From: Pikeienuella piscinae
GTDB lineage: Bacteria; Pseudomonadota; Alphaproteobacteria; Rhodobacterales; Rhodobacteraceae
Length of the DNA stretch: 64,000 nt
Direction of reading: 5' to 3'
NCBI RefSeq assembly: GCF_011044155.1
Contig: NZ_CP049056.1
Span: forward strand, 124,001-188,000
This document shows, piece by piece, positions 16,888 to 25,863 of the stretch; positions within the stretch are counted from its first letter, which is position 1; every line of letters begins with the position of its first letter. A program made the position numbers and the translations under genes. The notes beneath the pieces were generated by a model. That model was not told the DNA's origin and made no database searches. It saw only the letters and a program-made list of their open reading frames with translations.

Positions 16888-17625
16888 TCAGATGCTGGTT
16901 TTCTTGAAAACCTGTTCGGGGATCGCGCAGATGATCGTCATTACCAGACGCCATATCGGCTTCACATAGACGACGTTCCGGTTTTTCGTGAGCGCCCGGA
17001 CGACGCGATCGGCGACCTCTTCCGGCTCCGCCGTCAGGCGCGGGGGCAGGTCCATGCCCTCGGTCATCCGGGTCCGCACGAATCCGGGCTTCACCGTCAT
17101 CACATGCACGCCGGTCCTGGCGAGGCGGTTCCGCAGCCCCGAAAGGAACGCGCTGAACCCGGCTTTCGCGGCGCCGTAGACATAGTTCGAAGCGCGGCCG
17201 CGATCGCCGGCGACCGAGCTTACGCCAACCAGCGCGCCGCCGCCCCGCGCCTCCATCCGGTTGGCGAGGATGGCGAAGATCGCGGCCGGCCCCTCGAAAT
17301 TGCTGCGGATCACGCGCGCCGCCGCGCCGAGATCGATCTGACTCTCGGCCTGGTCGCCCATGAACCCGACGACCGAGACGGCGATGGCGGGCGGCTCAGG
17401 CAGGCCATCGACAAAGGCTTCGAGGGCGTCCGTCGCGAGCGCATCGTAGCTGTGAAGCGTTACGGAGATACGATGCCTGATCTCGATATCGCTCCGGTCC
17501 GCCTCCAGCGTGTCCGGCTGGCGCGCCGCGAGCTGGATCGCGCGGCCATCCATGGCGAAGCGATGCGCGAGCGCGCGGCCGATATCCGAGCCGGCGCCGA
17601 GAATGAGAACCGGTCCGTCATTCAT
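16888..17625 (-). CDS. SDR family oxidoreductase, DprE2-like (decaprenylphospho-ketopentose reductase type)
   Basis: The 245-residue short-chain dehydrogenase has the nucleotide motif LILGAGSDIGRALA and the active-site segment VGVSSVAGDRGRASNYVYGAAK with the YxxxK pair. The C-terminal VYVKPIWRLVMTIICAIPEQVFKK is the hydrophobic tail typical of DprE2 homologues. In mycobacteria DprE2 reduces the 2-keto intermediate made by DprE1, giving polyprenyl-phospho-arabinose. It directly follows the DprE1-like gene with a four-base ATGA overlap, which strongly supports the pairing. Whether the organism's lipid is decaprenyl or another polyprenyl phosphate cannot be read from the sequence. Confidence 0.85.
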   Translation of the reverse strand: MNDGPVLILGAGSDIGRALAHRFAMDGRAIQLAARQPDTLEADRSDIEIRHRISVTLHSYDALATDALEAFVDGLPEPPAIAVSVVGFMGDQAESQIDLGAAARVIRSNFEGPAAIFAILANRMEARGGGALVGVSSVAGDRGRASNYVYGAAKAGFSAFLSGLRNRLARTGVHVMTVKPGFVRTRMTEGMDLPPRLTAEPEEVADRVVRALTKNRNVVYVKPIWRLVMTIICAIPEQVFKKTSI

Positions 17626-18944
17626 AAGCCAAGCCTTTCCGATTGAGCCGAGGCGAAACGCCCGACGAGCCCCGCCGCTTCGCGCTGCTTTCGAAACGCT
17701 GCGGCGCGCTGGTCCGAGCACCGTAGCGTACGCGCCGAGATGCGGGCGTCCTTCGCGAGATAGAAGCGCCCACCATGCTCGACGGTGATCCGGTCGAGAC
17801 GCTCGAGAAACGCGAGCGCCGCAGGGCTCGCGGGAAAATCGAGCGCCAGCGTGTATCCCTCCATCGGGAATGAAAACGCGCTCTCCTGCGGGCCGAAGCG
17901 TTTCAGCACCGCGAGAAAGGAGCCGCTGCCGGCGGTCGAGGTCGCCTCCAGAATCCGGGTCAGCCCGTCGCGCGCGCTCGCCAGCGGGATGACGCACTGG
18001 AACTGCACGAAACCACGCCGCCCGTAGATCCGATTCCAGTCCAACACCGAATCCAGCGGGTAGAAATAGCTGTCCCAGTCGATCAGCGTCTCGCCCCGGC
18101 TTTTCCCGCCCTTCTTCCAGTAAAGCGCGTTGAAGGCGCGGACGGTGAAACGGTTGAGCGCCCAGCCGGGCGCGTCGAACGGCGCGCGGAGCCGACGGCG
18201 GGCGGGTGTTTCGAACGGACGGTCGCGCCGGTCGGCGCTCAGGTCAGCCGGCGCCGCGTGTTCGCCAAGCATCAGAAGCGAGCGGCCGAGCGCGGCGCCT
18301 GTCGAAAGGCAGTCGATCCAGGCGACGGAATAAGTCCGGTCGGAGGTGGCCTCGAAAGCGTCCATCGCCGCGTCGAGATTGGCGACGACGAGGGTTTCCT
18401 GACGGATCCAGCCGCTCTTGACGGGAAGGAGCCGGATCGCCGCCCTGAGAATGACGCCGGTGAGACCCATGCCGCCGATCGTCGTCTCGAAGAGCGCCGG
18501 GTTCTCCGCCTTCGAGCATCGGCGTACGCCGCCGTCCGGCCCCATCAGGTCGATCCACTCGACGAATTCGCCGAACGCGCCCGCCACGTGATGATTCTTG
18601 CCATGGACATTGGCCGCGATCATGCCTCCGAGCGTAACGAATTTGGTGCCCGGCGTCACCGGCGGGAACCAGCCGCGCGACAGGAGCGCCGTTATGACAT
18701 CCGCGAGCACGACGCCGGCCTCCGCCACCAGCAGGCCGGTCGCATCGTCGAAGGCGAGAAAGCGGTTCATGCGGCGCATGTCCACGACCGCATTGCGGTT
18801 CAGCGCGCTGTCGCCATAGGAGCGGCCCATGCCGCGGGGAATGATGGGCCATTCCTTCAGGGCGGCGGCCACGCCGGCCTCGTCGCGCGGGCGAATGACC
18901 CGGCAATCGATGGAGGGGAAGCGGCCCCAGCCGGATAGTTTCAT
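17622..18944 (-). CDS. FAD-dependent oxidoreductase, DprE1-like (decaprenylphospho-ribose 2'-epimerase oxidase type)
   Basis: The 440-residue protein has an FAD-binding PCMH domain with RGMGRSYGDSALN at 37-49, the PGTKFVTLGGMIAANVHGKNHH run ending at His119, and the C-terminal substrate part with SYFYPLDSVLDWNRIYG. These match DprE1, which oxidises the 2'-OH of polyprenylphospho-ribose before DprE2 reduces it. It overlaps the GtrA gene upstream and the DprE2-like gene downstream by four bases each. A generic FAD-linked oxidase acting on another sugar is possible, but the whole operon context favours a DprE1 role. Confidence 0.88.
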   Translation of the reverse strand: MKLSGWGRFPSIDCRVIRPRDEAGVAAALKEWPIIPRGMGRSYGDSALNRNAVVDMRRMNRFLAFDDATGLLVAEAGVVLADVITALLSRGWFPPVTPGTKFVTLGGMIAANVHGKNHHVAGAFGEFVEWIDLMGPDGGVRRCSKAENPALFETTIGGMGLTGVILRAAIRLLPVKSGWIRQETLVVANLDAAMDAFEATSDRTYSVAWIDCLSTGAALGRSLLMLGEHAAPADLSADRRDRPFETPARRRLRAPFDAPGWALNRFTVRAFNALYWKKGGKSRGETLIDWDSYFYPLDSVLDWNRIYGRRGFVQFQCVIPLASARDGLTRILEATSTAGSGSFLAVLKRFGPQESAFSFPMEGYTLALDFPASPAALAFLERLDRITVEHGGRFYLAKDARISARTLRCSDQRAAAFRKQREAAGLVGRFASAQSERLGL

Positions 18945-19375
18945 GGCTGGGCCCGCCGTTCGGGGCGCGCCATCCCGGTTCTGAAGACGAAACGCAGATC
19001 AAGCTGATATTTGATGACATAGCCGATCGCCAGCCCGATGACGGCGCCCAGTTCACGCATCGGGTCGGTTCGCCAGATCAGCCAGAAGGCTGTCTCGAAG
19101 CCCCAGAACACCAGCGTCGTCACGACCCCCATGATCGTGTAGAGCGTGAACTTGCGGCCATGCGCGGCGAGGCCGGTCGAGCGGTCGTCGAAGATCCACC
19201 GCTTGTCGAGGATGTATTTCAGCACCAGCCCGGCCCCGGTCCCGGCGATCACCGCCATCGCGAAGCCGATCTCGCCATCCACCGCCGCGAGGACGAGGCG
19301 CTGCGCCGCGAGATTGGCCAGCGTCGCCAGCACGGCGAAGACTGAATAGCGGAAGACCAGCGTGGCGCGGGTCAC
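18941..19375 (-). CDS. GtrA family membrane protein
   Basis: The 144-residue protein has four hydrophobic segments and the GtrA hallmarks: FRYSVFAVLATLANLAAQR at the N-terminus, YILDKRWIFDD in the middle, and YVIKYQLDLRFVF near the end. GtrA proteins are associated with translocating or handling polyprenyl-phosphate-linked sugars in cell-surface glycosylation. Here it sits between the HAD-UbiA gene and the DprE1-like gene with four-base overlaps on both sides, so it may flip or present the lipid-linked pentose. Confidence 0.88.
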   Translation of the reverse strand: MTRATLVFRYSVFAVLATLANLAAQRLVLAAVDGEIGFAMAVIAGTGAGLVLKYILDKRWIFDDRSTGLAAHGRKFTLYTIMGVVTTLVFWGFETAFWLIWRTDPMRELGAVIGLAIGYVIKYQLDLRFVFRTGMARPERRAQP

Positions 19376-20826
19376 AGCAGGCTGCCCGCGAGGACGAGCG
19401 CGCCAACGACGCCGCCGCAGAGCCGGCTGACCCGGTCGCGGACGGCGAAGACGATCGGATCGTCATCCATCTGCCCGCGATGCGCCCGCATCGCCATCCG
19501 GCTGACCCAGTAGAGCAGCACCGGTAGGACACCCCAGAGCAGAAGCGGTTGCGCGTAGAGCGTCCGAACCACCGGCGAATTCAGATAGAGCGCCAGAAGC
19601 AGGACCGAGCCGTAACCGGCGGCGATCGCCATCGTCGAGACAATGGGCAGATCGTCGCCACGATAGGCGCGCCCGGCGGCGCCCTCGCGGCCCGAGGCGA
19701 TCGTATCGACGAGTTCCGCCTGCCGCTTCACAGCCGCCAGAGACAGGAAAAAGAACACCGAAAAACCGAGGAGCCATTCCGAAAGCGGAATGCCGGTCGC
19801 CGCGGCGCCGGCGATGATGCGTAGCGTATAGAGCCCGGCGAGGGTGCATATGTCGATCACCAGCCGGCGCTTCAACGCCAGGGAGTAGGCGGTGGTGAGA
19901 ACGTAATAGGCGAACATGGCCGCCAGAAACTCCCACCGGCCAGGCAGAAAGGCGACGACGATCCCGGCAAGGAGCAGCAGCGCCGCCGCCATCGTCCCCC
20001 GTGACAGCGGCAATCTGCCGGAGGCGAGCGGCCGCTCGCGCTTGCGTGGGTGCGCCCGATCCGCCTGAAGATCGAGAAGGTCGTTGAGAAGATAGACGCT
20101 GGAGGCGACGAGGCTGAACGAAACGAAGGCGGCGAGCGCGGCGAACCAGGTCGCCGGCGTGAAATCATGCGCGGCGATGGGCGGCAGAAAGACGAGCATG
20201 TTCTTCAGCCACTGATGCGGGCGCATCGCTTTCAGATAGACGGCGGGCCCCGCCGGGGTCCGTTCCAGGTGACGGATCTCTCCGCCTGCGGTCGCGACCT
20301 TGCCGCGTGAGCGCCGGTCGAGACCGACGGCGATCGCGCGCCTGGCGCTGCGCCAGACCGGAAGGTCGGCGGCGGAATCGCCGATGTAGTCATAGCCGCC
20401 CGCGCCGTAGCGTTGGACGAGAAACCGCGCCTTCTCCTCTCCCTTGAGATTGCGCTCTCCGTCGGAGCCGTGAACTTCGTCGAAAAGGCCGAGATGGGCG
20501 GCGATGGCGTCGGCGTAGCCCTGGTCGGATGCGGTGCAAAGGACGACCGTCGCGCCATCGTGGCGCGCGGCGCGCAGAATTTCGAGAACCTCCTCGTCGT
20601 AGGGAAGGCGCGCAGGGTCGAGGTCCGTCGCGGTCCGGAGGCGCTGTTTCAGCGCGGCGCGGCCGTGACGGAGTTCGACGATGGCGGCGCCGGCGGCGCG
20701 CGGCTCGGCCGCGGCCGTGCGCCAGAAGGATTCGTAGAGAAGATCGGTCCGGATCAGCGTGCCGTCCAGATCGACGACCAGCGGCGTGTCGGCGGGCGAG
20801 GATGAAGGAACAGTGGTTTCGGTCAT
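19372..20826 (-). CDS. HAD phosphatase-UbiA prenyltransferase fusion (polyprenylphosphate phosphoribosyltransferase type)
   Basis: The 484-residue fusion has an N-terminal HAD domain: VVDLDGTL with Asp19 and Asp21, LCTASDQGYADAI, YIGDSAADLP with Asp150. A UbiA-type membrane prenyltransferase starts near residue 200 (MRPHQWLKNMLVFLPP; NDLLDLQAD at 248-256; HPRKRERPLASGRLP). In mycobacteria the UbiA enzyme joins polyprenyl phosphate to PRPP, and a separate phosphatase removes the 5-phosphate; here the HAD domain could be that phosphatase in cis. The start at 20826 is chosen because GGGAGA lies at proper spacing; an ATG six codons upstream is possible. The stop overlaps gtrA. Confidence 0.88.
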   Translation of the reverse strand: MTETTVPSSSPADTPLVVDLDGTLIRTDLLYESFWRTAAAEPRAAGAAIVELRHGRAALKQRLRTATDLDPARLPYDEEVLEILRAARHDGATVVLCTASDQGYADAIAAHLGLFDEVHGSDGERNLKGEEKARFLVQRYGAGGYDYIGDSAADLPVWRSARRAIAVGLDRRSRGKVATAGGEIRHLERTPAGPAVYLKAMRPHQWLKNMLVFLPPIAAHDFTPATWFAALAAFVSFSLVASSVYLLNDLLDLQADRAHPRKRERPLASGRLPLSRGTMAAALLLLAGIVVAFLPGRWEFLAAMFAYYVLTTAYSLALKRRLVIDICTLAGLYTLRIIAGAAATGIPLSEWLLGFSVFFFLSLAAVKRQAELVDTIASGREGAAGRAYRGDDLPIVSTMAIAAGYGSVLLLALYLNSPVVRTLYAQPLLLWGVLPVLLYWVSRMAMRAHRGQMDDDPIVFAVRDRVSRLCGGVVGALVLAGSLL

Positions 20827-21020
20827 CGAATTCTCCCGAGCCATGTACCCGCCGGGCGCCGGGCGACGAAGCGCGCGCGTCCGATGATGACCGGCTGCGA
20901 GCCGGGCGTCGAGGCGCGAGCGGGATCAATACGCGAGGCGGCCGCGCCGCGCCAGTGCGGCGCCCGGTTCGGGCCGTGAACGCTGGGCGCGCGTCTCTTC
21001 ACCGGGCGCTCAAGCGATGT

Positions 21021-22715
21021 TCACGGCGCCGCCGGGTCGAACGGGGCGTACGCGCCCGTCGCCCAGTCGAGGATCAGGATGCGGGTGAAATCCTTCGGAT
21101 CGAATTCCGCGACGATGGTCGGCCCGAACTCCACATCGGGGGTGTTGCCGGCCGCCGGCCCGGTGGAGACGCTGGCGTCAGGAAACTCGTAGACGATCTC
21201 GCCGCCGCCGGGCAGGGCGCGCCGCGCCCCGTTCGCGGCGAGATCGGCGCGGTCGTCGGCCCAGAAGACCAGGAACCGGGCGCAGTCCGGCAAGGTCAGC
21301 GTTACGCGCACCCGGCCTGCGGCGCTGGGCGCGACATCCGGCGCCGGCGCGTCTTCCCCCTCGACGCAGCCAAAGATGCGCGCCAGGTAGGTCATCTCGC
21401 CCGGACGGCCCCAATGCGACATGAGCCAGCGTGGCGCGGGCCCGGTGACCGGCGCGTGGATCACCAGGAGCCGGTCGTTCGCGTTCGGAGGGGCGCTTTC
21501 GACAGCCGCCTGCAGCGCGGCGAAGATGCGCGGCTCTGGCTCGTTCGCGGCGCGCTTGATGTTCCGGAAATCCGCGACCGCCAGACTGCCGACGAACGCG
21601 GTGAGCGCGATCGCGGCGATCGGCCGGACAACGCCGCTGAAGGCGGTCGGCGCGCAGGCCAGCCGGGCGAGCAACAGGAGGAGGAAGGGATGCAGGGCGG
21701 CGGCGAAGCGCATCTCTGCGGCCACGAGCATGGCGAGGCCGGTCGCGCCGAGGGTCCAGACGACGATCAACCCGTCCGCATCCGAGACCCGGCCGCGGAC
21801 GAGCCGGGTCAGCGTCCAGAGCGCCATCCAGGCGATGAGCGCGTCGAGGAGGAGATTCAGCGTAACCGCGAACGCCGCTCCGGGATGCGTCAGGATCGCG
21901 CCGGGGCCGGTTTGGAGCAGGTCGGTTGCGAACGCCTTGATGTCCGCAGCTCTCGCGATTCCGGTCGGAAAGATCGCCAGCCCCCGCGCGAGGCTTGTCG
22001 CCAGGCCCGTCAGGCCGTCGCCGGCGACGGCGTAAGCCCCGCCGGTGAGCGAGCCGAAGACCGCGACGCGCAGCGCGGCCCAGATGACGAGCGGGGCGAT
22101 GACCAACGCCGCCCCGCGCAAAGAGCGCGCGAAGATGACCGCCCATAGCGCCGCCGCGAGCGGGGCGAAAAGGGCGATCTCCTTGGTGAAGACGGCCACG
22201 AGCAGCAGGAGCGAAGCGATGAGCCACCGCCGCCTCAGGCAGGCGAGCGCCGCGAGGAGCGAGAGCGCGCCCGCGAGGGCGTCCTGCTGGAAGGTGACGT
22301 AGAGCAGGCCCGGCGGAATCCATGCCGGCCCCAGCAGGATGACGACGCCGACGGCGTAGCGCGCCACGGGACCGAGGCCGAGCTCCGCGCCGAGCGTGAC
22401 GGCGGCGCCGGCGGCGAGGCCGAGGACGAGGTAGACCGGCAGAAGATAGAGACCATAGGACGCCCCGAATACCAGATGGTCGAACCACATGAGAGCCTGC
22501 GAGACCGGGCGGAGAAAGTTGTAATCGCTCCCCTCGAAAAACTCGCTGTAGCCTGTGCCGATCCAGTATCCCGGCCCGAAATGGCGCGCCGTCTCGAATA
22601 ACGCGACATCGTCGTGGCTAAGGGTCTTGCCGGTAAAGAATGCGGGATAGAGCGCGGCGTAGCAAAGGAGGCCGAGCAGGACGAAGAGGCCCGCATCACG
22701 AATTCCGTTCGACAT
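21021..22715 (-). CDS. Large polytopic membrane protein, GT-C-like (possible glycosyltransferase)
   Basis: This 564-residue protein has about ten hydrophobic segments in residues 1-390 and a soluble, probably periplasmic, C-terminal domain of about 160 residues. An acidic pair (KTLSHDD) lies in the first loop after helix 1. This layout resembles GT-C glycosyltransferases that use lipid-phospho-sugars, but I recognise no specific family. It lies 194 bp upstream of the HAD-UbiA gene on the same strand, so a role as the acceptor-side transferase for the lipid-linked pentose is a reasonable guess, not shown. The start at 22715 (MSNGIRDAG) precedes the first membrane helix. Confidence 0.6.
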   Translation of the reverse strand: MSNGIRDAGLFVLLGLLCYAALYPAFFTGKTLSHDDVALFETARHFGPGYWIGTGYSEFFEGSDYNFLRPVSQALMWFDHLVFGASYGLYLLPVYLVLGLAAGAAVTLGAELGLGPVARYAVGVVILLGPAWIPPGLLYVTFQQDALAGALSLLAALACLRRRWLIASLLLLVAVFTKEIALFAPLAAALWAVIFARSLRGAALVIAPLVIWAALRVAVFGSLTGGAYAVAGDGLTGLATSLARGLAIFPTGIARAADIKAFATDLLQTGPGAILTHPGAAFAVTLNLLLDALIAWMALWTLTRLVRGRVSDADGLIVVWTLGATGLAMLVAAEMRFAAALHPFLLLLLARLACAPTAFSGVVRPIAAIALTAFVGSLAVADFRNIKRAANEPEPRIFAALQAAVESAPPNANDRLLVIHAPVTGPAPRWLMSHWGRPGEMTYLARIFGCVEGEDAPAPDVAPSAAGRVRVTLTLPDCARFLVFWADDRADLAANGARRALPGGGEIVYEFPDASVSTGPAAGNTPDVEFGPTIVAEFDPKDFTRILILDWATGAYAPFDPAAP

Positions 22716-23186
22716 TCTCAGCCTGTCTCCCCAACACAATGGCGCGGAAACTCGCACAGGGGGCGGGCCGTGTCGAGCCGGTTCCCCGGCCTCAGACTGA
22801 TGCGCGCGCCAGTTTGCGGCGGATAATATTCCGGCTTTTCAAGTTCTACCCGAAGCAGCCGCACGCCAGGGCCGCGACCGAACACGGCGGCGGGGCTTGC
22901 GGTAGGGGATCTGCTCCGGTCGCGCCCGACGGCGGGGCGTCGGGTGCGCGCGCCCGGAACGAAACTTGCGTGCGCCGCGTTTTGGAAAAAGGGTGTCTGG
23001 CGCCGACCATATGGAAGCGCCTCGAACGGCGGGCGTAGGGATTCGAGCGGAACTCCACCGCATCGAGCATATATATTTGTCTGACGGGCGACGATTGGAA
23101 AGGTTGCCCGGCGGTCGCGGTGATCTGCGATTTTCGGTTCGCGGTGCGACAAGGCCGCCGGCGCCATGCGCGGAAGGGAAGCCAGA
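22716..23186. other. Intergenic region, about 470 bp, no gene supported
   Basis: This gap separates the divergent membrane-protein and acyl-CoA dehydrogenase genes and must hold both promoters. Open frames on both strands here are Arg/Pro-rich and lack ribosome sites. A short A+T-richer patch near 23065-23085 is a possible promoter area. I see no strong repeat or RNA structure. Confidence 0.6.
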
Positions 23187-25436
23187 ATGTCATTCAGAAG
23201 CCGCTATCTCACAGCTCCGATCATGCGCTGGGCCGAAGGCGCGTTGCCGCCGCTCTCCGACACCGAGCGCGAAGCGCTGGAGGCTGGCGACACTTGGTGG
23301 GATGTGGAGCTCTTCTCTGGCTCGCCGGACTGGTCCGTGTTGCTCGATACGCCCGCGCCCGTCCTGACGGAGAACGAGCAAGCCTTTCTTGACGGACCCT
23401 GCGTCGAACTTTGCGGCATGCTGGACGATTGGGCGATCACCAACGAAAACCGCGATCTTTCTCCGGAGGTCTGGCGGTTCATGCGCGAAAAGCGGTTCTT
23501 CGGCATGATCATTCCCGAAAATCGTGGCGGTCTCGGCTTCTCCGCCTATGCGCAATCTGAGGTGATCCGGCGCATTTCCACCCGCAGCATCACCGCCGGG
23601 GTGACGGTGATGGTGCCGAATTCGCTCGGGCCGGGCGAACTCCTGATGCAATACGGGACCGACGCGCAGCAGGATTGCTGGCTGCCGCGCCTCGCCAGCG
23701 GCGAGGAGACGCCCTGTTTCGCCCTCACCAGCCCGGAGGCCGGCTCCGACGCCGCCGCGATGGTGGACGACGGCGTTATCTGCAAGGGCGAACACGAGGG
23801 TGAGAAGGTGCTCGGTATCCGCCTTAACTGGCGCAAGCGCTATATCACGCTGGCCCCGGTGGCGACGGTGATCGGCCTCGCCTTCAAGCTCCGCGATCCG
23901 GAGGGGTTGCTCGGCGGCGCCGAGGATCGCGGCATCACCGTCGCGCTGGTCCCCGTCGATACGCCGGGGGTCGTCACCGGGCGCCGGCATGTGCCCTGCG
24001 GTCAGGCGTTTCAGAACGGGCCGACCGAAGGGCATGACGTTTTCGTCCCCCTGGATGCGATCATCGGCGGCGAAGAGCGGATCGGTCAGGGCTGGATGAT
24101 GCTGATGAGCGCGCTCGCCGCCGGCCGCGGCATCTCGCTCCCCTCGCTCGGCGCCGCCGCGATCGCCTTTGGCGCGCGGACGACCGGCGCCTATGCGCGC
24201 GTCCGCCGGCAATTCGGCATCCCGGTTAGCAAATTCGAAGGCGTGGCCGCGCGGCTCGGCCGGCTCGCCGGGCTTTCCTACCAGATCGACGCCGGGCGGC
24301 GGCTGACCTGCGCCGGGCTGGACGGCGGGCGCAAGCTGGCTGTGATCTCCGCGATCATGAAGGCGCACGCGACCTTCCGGATGCGCACCGCGGTCAACGA
24401 CGCGATGGACGTTCATTCCGGCAAGACGGTGATCGACGGGCCGAAGAACTATCTCGGCAATCTCTACCGCGCGATCCCCATAGGCATCACCGTCGAGGGC
24501 GCGAACATCCTGACCCGCAACCTGATCATCTTCGGCCAGGGCGCGATCCGCTGCCATCCGCATCTCCTGGACGAGATGCTGGCGCTGGAGGAGCCTGACC
24601 GGAAGCTGGCGTTGGAGCGTTTCGACAAGGCGTTCTGGGGCCATGTCGGCCATGCCTTCGCGAACGCTGGGCGCGCCTTCGTGCGGAACTGGAGCGGCGG
24701 GCGGATCGGACCGGTTCCGCCGGGCGCCGGAGCGATCGCGCGACATTACCGGCGCGTCGCCCGCTACGCCGCCTCGCTCTCGCTTGTCTCCGACCTCGCG
24801 CTCCTGACGCTTGGCGGAGGGCTGAAGCGCAAGGAGATGATCTCGGCCAGGCTCGGCGACGTGCTCTCAGAGCTTTACCTGATGACAGCGGTTCTGAAAC
24901 GGTTCGAAGACGAGGGCCGGCAGGAGGCCGATATCGTCCTCGTCGACTGGTGCATGGCCTCGGGCGCGGCGATGGTCGAGAAACGCTTCGCCGAGGTGTT
25001 GCGGAACCTGCCCTCACGTCCGGCGGCCTGGCTGGCGCGCATCGTCATCGGCTCCTTCGGCGCCCGCGCGCGCGGCCCGGACGACGCGACCGTGCTGGCC
25101 TGCGCCGCGCTGCTGACCGAGCCTTCCGCGGCGCGCGAGCGCCTTACGGCGGGCGTCTATTGCGGCGCCGGGGGTGACGAGGTGAAGACGTTGGAGACCG
25201 CTTTCGATCTCGTGGTTGAAACCGAACCGCTTCGAAAACGAATGGCCGAAGCGAAAGTCGCGAGCCCGGACGAAGCCGAGGCTCGCGGCGTGCTTTCCCC
25301 GGACGAGGCGGCGCGGCTCCGTGAGGCTGACGCCGCCGTCGCCGAGGTGGTTGAGGTCGATTCCTTCGCGGCGCAGGCGCTCGCCCCGTCGATCGATATC
25401 GAAAAGGAACGCGCTGCCGCGGCGGGGGCGGCATGA
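23187..25436 (+). CDS. fadE: Acyl-CoA dehydrogenase, FadE-like
   Basis: The 749-residue protein has the long FadE layout of about 750-815 residues. An N-terminal extension starts SFRSRYLTAPIMRWAEGALP, followed by the dehydrogenase core (FFGMIIPENRGGLGFSAYAQ; CFALTSPEAGSDAAAM; GKTVIDGPKNYLGNLYRAIP; TVEGANILTRNLIIFGQGA) and the DUF1974-type C-terminal region. It would catalyse the first oxidation of fatty acyl-CoA in beta-oxidation. The start at 23187 follows GGAAGGGAA at about 23171-23179. Downstream on the same strand are a small ORF and a CoA-transferase, so it may head an acyl-CoA operon. Confidence 0.92.
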   Translation: MSFRSRYLTAPIMRWAEGALPPLSDTEREALEAGDTWWDVELFSGSPDWSVLLDTPAPVLTENEQAFLDGPCVELCGMLDDWAITNENRDLSPEVWRFMREKRFFGMIIPENRGGLGFSAYAQSEVIRRISTRSITAGVTVMVPNSLGPGELLMQYGTDAQQDCWLPRLASGEETPCFALTSPEAGSDAAAMVDDGVICKGEHEGEKVLGIRLNWRKRYITLAPVATVIGLAFKLRDPEGLLGGAEDRGITVALVPVDTPGVVTGRRHVPCGQAFQNGPTEGHDVFVPLDAIIGGEERIGQGWMMLMSALAAGRGISLPSLGAAAIAFGARTTGAYARVRRQFGIPVSKFEGVAARLGRLAGLSYQIDAGRRLTCAGLDGGRKLAVISAIMKAHATFRMRTAVNDAMDVHSGKTVIDGPKNYLGNLYRAIPIGITVEGANILTRNLIIFGQGAIRCHPHLLDEMLALEEPDRKLALERFDKAFWGHVGHAFANAGRAFVRNWSGGRIGPVPPGAGAIARHYRRVARYAASLSLVSDLALLTLGGGLKRKEMISARLGDVLSELYLMTAVLKRFEDEGRQEADIVLVDWCMASGAAMVEKRFAEVLRNLPSRPAAWLARIVIGSFGARARGPDDATVLACAALLTEPSAARERLTAGVYCGAGGDEVKTLETAFDLVVETEPLRKRMAEAKVASPDEAEARGVLSPDEAARLREADAAVAEVVEVDSFAAQALAPSIDIEKERAAAAGAA

Positions 25437-25683
25437 GCCGCCCGGTCCATGTCGCCGATGACGCCTGAACGCCAGGCTCAGCCGTTCGGCTGCGATACGC
25501 GGGATCGCGTCAGCCTCGACATCCGCCTCCCGGTCGGCGCACTCTCTCCGAGTGCGGCTGAGGGCGCCCATGCCGGAATCGCCCAGCTGGTTGCGCGATC
25601 GGGTCGCGGCAGGTTGGCGCGGGGCTCATGCGGGGGCGCGGGAGTTATGAGTAAGACGAAGACGACAAGTCGAAGAAGCAGAC

Positions 25684-25863
25684 ATGAGAGACCGGCCGAT
25701 CGCGCCGGTGTTCAGCGCCGCCGCCGCGCGCCTGCGTGACGGCGTGGCCGTGAACGCGGATATGGTCTACGCGGCCGGTGAGACGCTTCAGTCGCTGAAG
25801 GCGAAGCATGGCGAGCGTTTTCGTCCCGATCCGGGCGTGGATCGCCTCCGCGCGCGCGCATGA
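25684..25863 (+). CDS. Small ORF, 59 residues, coupled to the CoA-transferase gene
   Basis: An ATG at 25684 opens a 59-residue frame (starts MRDRPIAPVFSAAAARLRDG, ends in an Arg/Ala-rich tail) whose TGA overlaps the ATG of the CoA-transferase gene in an ATGA. That junction is the same style as most true operon joints in this window. The protein is soluble-looking, with a plausible amphipathic helix in the middle. The ribosome site is poor (an A/G-rich stretch at about 25673-25681). I recognise no family; it could be a leader peptide that couples translation. Confidence 0.45.
   Translation: MRDRPIAPVFSAAAARLRDGVAVNADMVYAAGETLQSLKAKHGERFRPDPGVDRLRARA

Noticed and set aside
22640-23193. Several 70-150 residue frames between the GT-C-like and fadE genes
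   Set aside because: Both strands give low-complexity Arg/Pro/Ala sequences with no ribosome site.
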